Source: Chlorobiales bacterium (GTDB taxonomy: Bacteria > Bacteroidota > Chlorobiia > Chlorobiales > Chlorobiaceae). From it: a stretch of DNA of 16,196 bases. The translations under genes were made by a program, and so were the position numbers. The notes beneath the pieces are model-generated. The model ran no database searches and was not told the origin of the DNA. It was given only the letters and a program-made list of their open reading frames with translations. The DNA lies in the NCBI GenBank assembly GCA_022360415.1, contig JAKSDB010000051.1, positions 1 through 16,196 on the forward strand, written 5' to 3'. Positions 8,195 through 14,435 of the stretch are shown here, piece after piece. Every line of letters begins with the position of its first letter. Within the stretch, counting starts at the first letter, position 1.

Positions 8195-8200
8195 TCCTGC
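8195..8200 (-). promoter_or_regulatory. thrA ribosome binding site deciding the start
   Basis: On the minus strand GCAGGA precedes TGAGC and then the ATG at 8189. AGGA is 5 nt from that ATG, but it overlaps the ATG at 8195, so the internal start is favoured. Confidence 0.5.
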
Positions 8201-8240
8201 TTTTTTGTGGTGTATGTCCTGACCTGGAAAAACAGAGTCA

Positions 8241-8270
8241 AAGATACAAATCATTTCTATAAACGGTCAA
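8241..8270 (-). promoter_or_regulatory. sigma70-type promoter for thrA-cinA
   Basis: The minus strand carries TTGACC (8265-8270) and TATCTT (8241-8246) separated by 18 nt. It sits just downstream of the atpG terminator, and transcription from here would give a leader of about 45 nt. The leader holds no obvious leader peptide or attenuator hairpin, so transcriptional attenuation by threonine is not evident. Confidence 0.5.
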
Positions 8271-8301
8271 CCCTGCACAGGTTCTACCGTTATGTCGAAA
8301 C

Positions 8302-8330
8302 AAAAAAAAACGCCCCGGTTCGTCGGGGCG
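8302..8330 (-). terminator. intrinsic terminator of the atpA-atpG unit
   Basis: On the minus strand a 7-bp GC-rich stem (CGCCCCG / CGGGGCG, 6-nt loop) is followed at once by nine T residues. It begins 25 nt after the atpG stop and ends upstream of the thrA promoter, so it separates the ATP synthase unit from thrA-cinA. Confidence 0.9.
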
Positions 8331-8355
8331 CTTTAACGAAACTGAAAGCAAAGCG

Positions 8356-9243
8356 TTATTCACTCTGCAGCGCATCGGCACCCGCGACGATCTCGCTGAG
8401 CTCTGTAGTAATTGCCGCCTGGCGCGCGCGGTTATAACTGATATTCAGTACGCGCAGCAGCTCTTTTGCGTTCTCCGTAGCCAAGTCCATTGCAGTCATC
8501 CTTGCCGCATGCTCAGCAGCATTGGATTCGAGCATCATTCCCCAGAGCTGCGTATTGAGATGTTTGGGAACAAGAACATCAATGATCGATGCAGGTGAAG
8601 GCTCATAGATATAATCGCTTCCGCTCCCTTTTCCGGTTTCCTCCTCATGTTCAGGGGAAATGGGCAGAAGTACTTCACTTTTCAGGGTAGGGGCAAGAAC
8701 CGATTTGAATTCGTTATAAACAACAACCACCTTGTCCACTTCACCTTTCAGGTACCTGTCCGACGCATACTCGGCTATCTCTTTTGCGACACTGAAATGC
8801 AGGTTCTGGAACACACCGGGGTAGGCTTTTTCAATTGAGAAGCCGCGTTTGCGAAAATAATCATGCCCTTTTGTCCCGGCGCAGAGAAGCTCTACCTTGC
8901 CGTCACGGTAAAGATCACCATACTCTTCCGTAACGATTCTACTCGCCAGCTTGATAATATTGGCATTGAAAGCTCCGCACAATCCTCTGTCGGATGTAAT
9001 GAGCACAACCAGCAGGCTTTTAACGTCCTCACGAGCGGAAAGAAGCGGATTGAGAGAGGTATCAACTCTGGCTGACAGCGAACCGAGCATTTCTTTCAGC
9101 TTTGCAGCATAGGGACGAGCCTGTATCGCCGCATCCTGAGCTCTTCGAAGCTTTGCCGCAGACACCATCTTCATTGCCTTGGTGACCTGTTGCGTCGATT
9201 TGATACTGGAGATTCTTGTTCGTATATCCTTTAAGGTTGCCAT
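8356..9243 (-). CDS. atpG: ATP synthase F1 subunit gamma
   Basis: The gamma subunit is the rotating central shaft of F1 that couples proton flow through Fo to catalysis in the alpha3beta3 head. The protein has 295 residues, a normal bacterial length. The N-terminal coiled-coil helix reads LKDIRTRISSIKSTQQVTKAM (4-24) and continues into MVSAAKLRRAQ. The conserved SDRGLCGAFNANI (84-96) and the C-terminal helix SNAAEHAARMTAMDLATENA (240-259) through YNRARQAAITTELSEIV (270-286) identify it clearly. I see no sign of the redox-regulatory insert known from chloroplast gamma. It follows atpA with a 44-nt gap on the same strand and is last in its unit, before a strong terminator. No clear Shine-Dalgarno precedes its ATG. 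Confidence 0.97.
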   Translation of the reverse strand: MATLKDIRTRISSIKSTQQVTKAMKMVSAAKLRRAQDAAIQARPYAAKLKEMLGSLSARVDTSLNPLLSAREDVKSLLVVLITSDRGLCGAFNANIIKLASRIVTEEYGDLYRDGKVELLCAGTKGHDYFRKRGFSIEKAYPGVFQNLHFSVAKEIAEYASDRYLKGEVDKVVVVYNEFKSVLAPTLKSEVLLPISPEHEEETGKGSGSDYIYEPSPASIIDVLVPKHLNTQLWGMMLESNAAEHAARMTAMDLATENAKELLRVLNISYNRARQAAITTELSEIVAGADALQSE

Positions 9244-9287
9244 GTATATTTACCGGTTGCTAAAATTTCTGAAATTCACTGGGCGGT

Positions 9288-10868
9288 CTAAGCGTTTGCC
9301 TTTTCACTGAAAGAACCCAAAAACTGCTCGGCAACCTCTTTCAACCTGCTCTCTACATCGGCATCCATTTGACCTGTTTCCGCAATAGCATTGAGAATAT
9401 CCGCATGTTTATGCTCAAGAAGGCTGAGGAATTCTTCCTCAAACTTGCGGATGTACTGGACATCAAGCTGGTCGAGAATGCCCTGGGTGCCGACATAAAT
9501 AATGGCAACCTGTTTTTCAACAGCCATGGGAACGTACTGCCCCTGTTTCAGGATTTCAACAAGTCGCGCACCACGGTCGAGCTGCGCTTTTGTTGCCTTG
9601 TCGAGATCGGAGCCGAATTTCGAGAATGCCTCGAGCTCACGGAACTGGGCAAGATCGAGCCGGAGCGTTCCGGCAATTTTCTTCATGGCCTTGATCTGGG
9701 CACTACCACCGACACGGGAAACCGAGATGCCGACGTTGATGGCAGGTCTCTGGCCCGCGTTAAAGAGACTGGGCTCGAGGAAGATCTGGCCATCGGTAAT
9801 TGAAATAACGTTTGTCGGGATATACGCCGATACGTCACCAGCCTGGGTCTCGATAACCGGAAGAGCGGTCAGACTCCCCCCCCCTTTTACAATCGGCTTC
9901 AGGGGATCGGGGAGGTCGTTCATGTTTTTTGCGATCTCCTGATCGTCGGTTATCTTGGCCGCACGTTCGAGAAGACGCGAATGCAGATAAAAAACATCTC
10001 CCGGATATGCCTCGCGTCCCGGTGGACGGCGGAGAAGCAGGGAAAGCTGGCGATATGCCACAGCCTGTTTGGAAAGGTCGTCGTATACAACCAGTGCATG
10101 GCGGCCGGTATCCCGAAAATACTCGCCGATAGAAGCACCGGCATACGGTGCGATAAACTGCATCGGAGCCGGATCGGAAGCCGATGAGGCGATCACCGTC
10201 GTGTACTCCATCGCGCCGAACTGCTCGAGCGTGTTCACAACCTGGGCGATTGTCGATCCTTTCTGACCCACAGCGACATATATACAGTAAACGTCCTTGC
10301 CTTTCTGGTTGATAATGGTATCGAGTGCAACAGCCGTCTTGCCTGTCTGGCGGTCACCGATAATCAGCTCACGCTGACCCCGTCCGATCGGGATCATCGA
10401 GTCGATCGCTTTCAGACCGGTCTGAAGCGGCTCATGGACAGATTTACGGAAAATAACGCCCGGTGCCTTACGTTCAAGAGGAAGACGCATACTGGTTTCA
10501 ATAGGCCCTTTACCATCAATCGGCTCTCCGAGAGGATTGATGACTCTTCCCAGCATTGCCTCGCCTACAGGAATCGAAGCGAGAATACCGGTCCGCTTAA
10601 CGGTATCCCCCTCTTTTATAGCGTCTGACTCACCAAACAAAACTGCACCGACATTATCTTCCTCAAGATTCAATGCCATGCCCATCACATCACCTGGAAA
10701 TTCCAGCAGTTCACCGGCTGCCGCTTTTGATAAACCGTAAATACGCGCAATACCATCACCCACCTGGAGCACAGTTCCAACATCATAGACATCCGCTTCC
10801 GAATCAAATCCCGCCAGATGTTTGCGGAGTATGGCCGAAACCTCATCAGGCCTGACTATTGTAGACAT
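9288..10868 (-). CDS. atpA: ATP synthase F1 subunit alpha
   Basis: The alpha subunit carries the non-catalytic nucleotide sites of F1 and supplies the arginine finger to the beta catalytic sites. It has 526 residues, slightly longer than E. coli AtpA (513). Features: beta-barrel domain about 25-95, Walker A GDRQTGKT (171-178), VVYDDLSKQAVAYRQ (260-274), GSLTALPVIETQAGD (331-345), and the signature PAINVGISVSRVGGSAQ (375-391) with the arginine finger Arg385. Between ERAA (301-304) and GSLTALP there are about seven more residues than in E. coli. This stretch ends in a run of three GGG codons (a 9-base C tract on the plus strand). The beta, epsilon, delta and Fo genes are not adjacent, so the ATP synthase genes are split in this genome. 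thrB is divergent, 237 nt away. Confidence 0.98.
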   Translation of the reverse strand: MSTIVRPDEVSAILRKHLAGFDSEADVYDVGTVLQVGDGIARIYGLSKAAAGELLEFPGDVMGMALNLEEDNVGAVLFGESDAIKEGDTVKRTGILASIPVGEAMLGRVINPLGEPIDGKGPIETSMRLPLERKAPGVIFRKSVHEPLQTGLKAIDSMIPIGRGQRELIIGDRQTGKTAVALDTIINQKGKDVYCIYVAVGQKGSTIAQVVNTLEQFGAMEYTTVIASSASDPAPMQFIAPYAGASIGEYFRDTGRHALVVYDDLSKQAVAYRQLSLLLRRPPGREAYPGDVFYLHSRLLERAAKITDDQEIAKNMNDLPDPLKPIVKGGGSLTALPVIETQAGDVSAYIPTNVISITDGQIFLEPSLFNAGQRPAINVGISVSRVGGSAQIKAMKKIAGTLRLDLAQFRELEAFSKFGSDLDKATKAQLDRGARLVEILKQGQYVPMAVEKQVAIIYVGTQGILDQLDVQYIRKFEEEFLSLLEHKHADILNAIAETGQMDADVESRLKEVAEQFLGSFSEKANA

Positions 10869-11105
10869 ATCGCAATTAGCTTTGTTATTTGTTAAGAATG
10901 GAGAAAGTTTATTTATTTTAGTTTCTTTTAAAAACGGGCTCCGTCACCGATTCCTTTCCAAAAACCTTGAATTGATAATTTAAGGAAAAGCTATCAGTAA
11001 TTCAAATTCAGGTTGGGCGATTATTCGGTCATTCCGGCGCTGCCGGAGCATTTCTGAAGGATAGACTGAAGACATGGTAAAGGAATACTGCAACCGTGCA
11101 ATTAT

Positions 11106-12068
11106 ATGAAAACCGTCACAGGATTTGCTTCGGCAACCATCGGCAATGTCGCCTGCGGCTTTGACGTCCTCGGATTTGCTATTACCGAGCCGGGTGACGA
11201 GGTAATTCTGACCCATCGGGAGGACAGGACTGAAGCACTTCCGGTTTCGATAACCTCGATCAGCGGTGACGGAGGAGCTCTTCCGAGAGATCCGAAGAAA
11301 AACACCTCAAGCTTCGTTGTCCTCAAATTCCTTGAATATATCAGGACCAATAAAGGCATTGATTTCGAGGGGCACATCGAGCTTCAATTAAAAAAAAACC
11401 TGCCTCTCAGCAGTGGTATGGGAAGCAGCGCGGCAAGTGCTGCTGCTGCTCTTGTAGCCGCAAACGAGCTGATGGGCAACCCTTGCAGTAAAATGGAGCT
11501 TGTGCACTTTGCTATCGAAGGCGAACGTGTCGCCTGTGGGTCGGCCCATGCAGACAATGCGGCACCAGCGATGCTCGGCAACTTTGTCCTTATACGCAGC
11601 TACAGTCCTCTTGATCTGATCACGATACCGCCGCCCCGGAACCTTTTCTGCACACTCGCCCATCCGCATATCGAAGTAAGAACTGCCTACGCCCGCTCCG
11701 TTCTTCCCCGCTCCATAGCCCTGAAAACAGCAACAGAACAGTGGGGAAATGTCGGCGCGCTTGTTTCGGGGCTTCTCACGTCCGATTACGAACTGATCGG
11801 GCGCTCGCTCGTCGATGTGATAGCCGAACCAAAAAGGGCTCCCCTGATTCCCGGCTTTAACACGGTAAAAAAAGCAGCTCTTGAAGCAGGTGCACTTGGA
11901 GGCAGCATTGCCGGCTCGGGGCCCTCGATTTTTGCGTTCTCCTCATCATCTGAAACAGCTTACCGCGTGGGAGAAGCAATGAAAGAGGCCTTTTCGGGCA
12001 TCCGGGAAAAACTCCAGTCCGATATATGGGTTTCACCTGTCTGCAGGGAGGGGGCAAAAGTCACTTAA
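11106..12068 (+). CDS. thrB: homoserine kinase
   Basis: ThrB phosphorylates homoserine to O-phosphohomoserine, the substrate of threonine synthase. The 320-residue protein is a GHMP-family kinase. It has an N-terminal GFASATIGNVACGFDVLGFA (6-25), the ATP-binding motif LPLSSGMGSSAASAAAA (99-115), EGERVACGSAHADNAAPAMLG (138-158), and the C-terminal GGSIAGSGPSIFAF (265-278). The length is close to E. coli ThrB (about 309-310). It leads a thrB-thrC pair, with the thrC ATG only 10 nt after its stop. No strong Shine-Dalgarno is visible; the nearest purine-rich stretch (AAAGGA) is more than 20 nt from the ATG, so its role is doubtful. A run of nine A (11390-11398) in the Lys-Lys-Asn codons does not break the frame. 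Confidence 0.96.
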   Translation: MKTVTGFASATIGNVACGFDVLGFAITEPGDEVILTHREDRTEALPVSITSISGDGGALPRDPKKNTSSFVVLKFLEYIRTNKGIDFEGHIELQLKKNLPLSSGMGSSAASAAAALVAANELMGNPCSKMELVHFAIEGERVACGSAHADNAAPAMLGNFVLIRSYSPLDLITIPPPRNLFCTLAHPHIEVRTAYARSVLPRSIALKTATEQWGNVGALVSGLLTSDYELIGRSLVDVIAEPKRAPLIPGFNTVKKAALEAGALGGSIAGSGPSIFAFSSSSETAYRVGEAMKEAFSGIREKLQSDIWVSPVCREGAKVT

Positions 12069-12078
12069 ACAGGCTCTC

Positions 12079-13389
12079 ATGATATTCTACAGCACAAATA
12101 AAAAAACAACTCCTGCATCTCTAAAAAAAGCCACGCTCGAAGGTCTTGCAAGCGATGGCGGGCTCTATGTCCCCTCGGAAATCCCCCGGTTCTCCGTCGA
12201 AGAAATCGAGCTGCTTGGCGAAGCACCGTTCAATCATATCGCCTTTGCTATTGCAAAAAAGTTCAACGATGGCGAAATGCCGGACGAGAGCCTCTGGAAC
12301 ATTGTCGAAAGCTGTTTTACGTTCAGAACCCCGCTGGTCGAGCTTGAAAAAAACACCTACGTCGAAGAGCTTTTCCACGGTCCCACACTCGCCTTCAAGG
12401 ATTATGGCGCGCGCTTTCTCGCCCATCTCACCGGTTACTTCGCCGAGGAAGACCATAAGCTCATCACAATTCTCGTCGCAACATCCGGTGATACCGGCAG
12501 CGCTGTTGCATACGGATTCAAAGGAGTTCCGAACACACGTGTTGTACTACTTTATCCTTCGGGTAAAGTCAGCCGGCTTCAGGAACAACAGCTCACAACC
12601 GTTGGCGGCAACGTAACGGCGCTTGAGGTAAACGGCGACTTTGACGACTGCCAGCGCCTTGTCAAACAGGCATTTATGGATGAGGAGTTGAAACATCGGC
12701 TTTCATTGACATCGGCAAATTCCATCAACATTTCCCGCCTCATTCCACAAACATTTTACTACGCCTGGGGATCATTGCAGCTCGCCCTTCGACATCCAGG
12801 CAAAAAAGTCGTGTTTTCCGTCCCGAGCGGCAACTACGGCAATCTCACCGGAGGAATCCTTGCAAAAAAAATGGGTTTTCCGATAGAGCATTTTATTGCC
12901 GGATCAAATGCCAATGACAGTGTAACGCGGTATCTCGAGGATGGGCGCTACGAACCCCACCCGACAGTGGAAACGATTTCAACTGCAATGGATGTGGGCA
13001 ACCCGAGCAATTTCGCCCGCCTCAGGCATTTCTACGGTGATGACCTCCGCGCGATGGCCACCGATATTACCGGCCATTCGGTCTCCGATTTGGAAACCAT
13101 CGACACAATCAGGTCGGTCTATGATCGCTTCGACTATATCATGGATCCACACACTGCGGTAGGGTTCCGTGCCCTTGAAAAGTTCAAGAGCACCAACGGC
13201 GCACAGGAACACCCTTCCGCTGTCATGTCAACAGCGCACCCGGCGAAATTCATCGAAGCAATCAGGAATGCGCTCGATATGGATATCGAGATTCCTGACC
13301 GCCTTCAGGAAGTGCTCGACAAGCAGAAAATTTCAATACCGATTAGCACCGACTACAGAGAACTCGCGGCCTTCCTTATGAAGCTTTGA
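12079..13389 (+). CDS. thrC: threonine synthase
   Basis: ThrC converts O-phosphohomoserine to threonine with pyridoxal phosphate. The protein has 436 residues and looks like the E. coli/yeast-type enzyme, opening with MIFYSTN and SDGGLYVP (25-32). The PLP lysine is expected at Lys107 in GPTLAFKDYGARFLA (101-115). Other marks are VATSGDTGSAVAYGF (133-147), SANSINISRLIPQ (212-224), SVPSGNYGNLTGG (247-259), which contacts the cofactor phosphate, and MDPHTAVGF (355-363). It directly follows thrB and should share its transcript, so homoserine kinase and threonine synthase are made together. An unusual 8-mer repeat structure begins 16 nt after its stop. Confidence 0.97.
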   Translation: MIFYSTNKKTTPASLKKATLEGLASDGGLYVPSEIPRFSVEEIELLGEAPFNHIAFAIAKKFNDGEMPDESLWNIVESCFTFRTPLVELEKNTYVEELFHGPTLAFKDYGARFLAHLTGYFAEEDHKLITILVATSGDTGSAVAYGFKGVPNTRVVLLYPSGKVSRLQEQQLTTVGGNVTALEVNGDFDDCQRLVKQAFMDEELKHRLSLTSANSINISRLIPQTFYYAWGSLQLALRHPGKKVVFSVPSGNYGNLTGGILAKKMGFPIEHFIAGSNANDSVTRYLEDGRYEPHPTVETISTAMDVGNPSNFARLRHFYGDDLRAMATDITGHSVSDLETIDTIRSVYDRFDYIMDPHTAVGFRALEKFKSTNGAQEHPSAVMSTAHPAKFIEAIRNALDMDIEIPDRLQEVLDKQKISIPISTDYRELAAFLMKL

Positions 13390-13405
13390 AACAGTGAAAA
13401 GGCAA

Positions 13406-13464
13406 TTGTTGAACTGTTGAGAAAAGAACCACCTAAACAGCTCAACAAATAAACAACTCAACAA
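13406..13464. repeat. inverted array of 8-mer tandem repeats between thrC and plsC
   Basis: The left arm holds two 8-mers, TTGTTGAA and CTGTTGAG (13406-13421). After a 19-nt spacer the right arm holds three, CTCAACAA, ATAAACAA and CTCAACAA (13441-13464). The outer right units are near-perfect reverse complements of the left units, 7 of 8 each, so the whole can fold into a long stem with the middle unit bulged out. No T tract follows, so it is not a standard terminator. It ends 9 nt before the plsC ATG. Confidence 0.65.
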
Positions 13465-13473
13465 TATTCTTTG

Positions 13474-14184
13474 ATGACCCTCCAGACGATTCTTTTTTTC
13501 CTGGTTGTGCTGCCTGTGATGTTTTTCGGGCTTCTGCTCGCACTGCTGGTAAACGTTATCGATCCAAGCGGCGACCGTTTTCACAGGATGGCTGCATGGT
13601 GGGGCCGTTTCTGTACGAAACTTATGGGAATCTCCGTCGAGGTAACCGGCAAAGAACATTACAATCCGGAAAATAATTATCTGATTGTCAGCAATCATGC
13701 CGGAATGGCGGACATCCCTCTCGTACTCGGCTCCATACACCTCAACATGCGTTTCGTTGCCAAGGAGGAACTGGGCAACATCCCGTTGTTCGGGTGGGCA
13801 ATCAAACAGGCAGGGTATGTGCTTATAAAACGGGGACAAAGCAAAGAAGCCCTGAAAAGTTTGTTCTCAGCGGCTGAAGTGCTTAACAGCGGCCGCTCTG
13901 TCCATATCTTTCCGGAAGGAACCCGGTCGGAAACAGGGAATCTCCTGCCTTTCAAGCGGGGCGCCTTCATGATCGCTCAGAAGGCCTATGCCCCGATCCT
14001 CCCGGTCACCATTGTCGGAAGCAATCTCATTACACCAAAAAAAAGCCTCAGGATCAGGAAATCAAAGGTCAAACTGGTCATCGGTATCCCCATCGAAACG
14101 GTAGGAAAAAACGCCGAGGAACTGCAGGAAGCCGCCTATACCGCCATCAGCAATACCCTGAAAAAGCATGGCGAGGCTACTTAG
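13474..14184 (+). CDS. plsC: 1-acyl-sn-glycerol-3-phosphate acyltransferase (PlsC/LPLAT family)
   Basis: PlsC transfers an acyl chain to lysophosphatidic acid to make phosphatidic acid, the precursor of membrane phospholipids, at the inner face of the cytoplasmic membrane. The protein has 236 residues. A hydrophobic N-terminal anchor spans about 5-28. The catalytic HX4D motif is NHAGMAD (His75, Asp80). Substrate-binding blocks follow: FVAKEEL (94-100), IFPEGTRS (145-152) and PFKRGAF (159-165), then PILPVTI (174-180). The motif has Gly where many homologues have Ser (NHxSxxD), but His and Asp are intact. An in-frame TTG one codon upstream (13471) is possible; the ATG is preferred. No Shine-Dalgarno is visible because the upstream space is taken by the 8-mer repeats. 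Related LPLAT enzymes that acylate other lipids cannot be excluded. Confidence 0.9.
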   Translation: MTLQTILFFLVVLPVMFFGLLLALLVNVIDPSGDRFHRMAAWWGRFCTKLMGISVEVTGKEHYNPENNYLIVSNHAGMADIPLVLGSIHLNMRFVAKEELGNIPLFGWAIKQAGYVLIKRGQSKEALKSLFSAAEVLNSGRSVHIFPEGTRSETGNLLPFKRGAFMIAQKAYAPILPVTIVGSNLITPKKSLRIRKSKVKLVIGIPIETVGKNAEELQEAAYTAISNTLKKHGEAT

Positions 14185-14191
14185 CACCGTT

Positions 14192-14212
14192 GCCTTTTCC
14201 ACTGCAAAAGGC
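14192..14212 (+). terminator. weak hairpin after plsC
   Basis: A 7-bp inverted repeat (GCCTTTT / AAAAGGC, 7-nt loop) starts 8 nt after the plsC stop. It is AT-rich and has no following T tract, so it may only protect the transcript end. Confidence 0.3.
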
Positions 14213-14361
14213 TTCCCGTGCCATATCAAAATCGGGCTCATCGCCCTTCCATCTGTTTGCCCCCCTTTCATGCGTCTGCATTAATTCGCTTTCAAATTGA
14301 CGTATTATTTTATAAACTCCCAATAACCCCAACCCCCAATTAAGAAACATAACAATGTCTT

Positions 14362-14412
14362 TTCAGGGATTAGTAGCCTGAAGGTGTGCTATCCATGTGC
14401 CGTTTCGGCACA
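14362..14412 (+). promoter_or_regulatory. two tandem hairpins/palindromes ahead of the histidine kinase
   Basis: The first is TTCAGG/CCTGAA (14362-14382, 9-nt loop). The second is TGTGCCG/CGGCACA (14396-14412, loop TTT), which ends 12 nt before the kinase Shine-Dalgarno. As DNA, GTGCCG-TTT-CGGCAC could be a regulator binding site; as RNA they would be leader hairpins. No known riboswitch consensus is evident. The rest of 14213-14361 is AT-rich and shows no gene. Confidence 0.35.
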
Positions 14413-14424
14413 AAACACTATAAA

Positions 14425-14428
14425 AAGG
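14425..14428 (+). promoter_or_regulatory. histidine kinase ribosome binding site deciding a GTG start
   Basis: AAGG lies 7 nt before the GTG at 14436 and is one of the clearer Shine-Dalgarno elements in the window. The ATG at 14457 has none, so the GTG start is preferred. Confidence 0.55.
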
Positions 14429-14435
14429 TTGCTTG

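Noticed and set aside
9502..9942. Open frame of 146 codons antisense to atpA
   Set aside because: It is a shadow of the highly conserved atpA coding sequence; no start signal or domain.
11033..11047. TCCGGC/GCCGGA hairpin between atpA and thrB as a terminator or riboswitch
   Set aside because: It is only 6 bp with no T tract and no recognisable aptamer; no gene ends upstream of it on the plus strand.
11390..11398. Run of nine A in thrB as a programmed frameshift site
   Set aside because: The zero frame gives an intact full-length kinase and the shifted frames give no meaningful extension.
14419..14424. TATAAA as a -10 box for the kinase
   Set aside because: It would leave a leader of about 5 nt before the GTG and would overlap the clear AAGG ribosome binding site; no -35 is evident.
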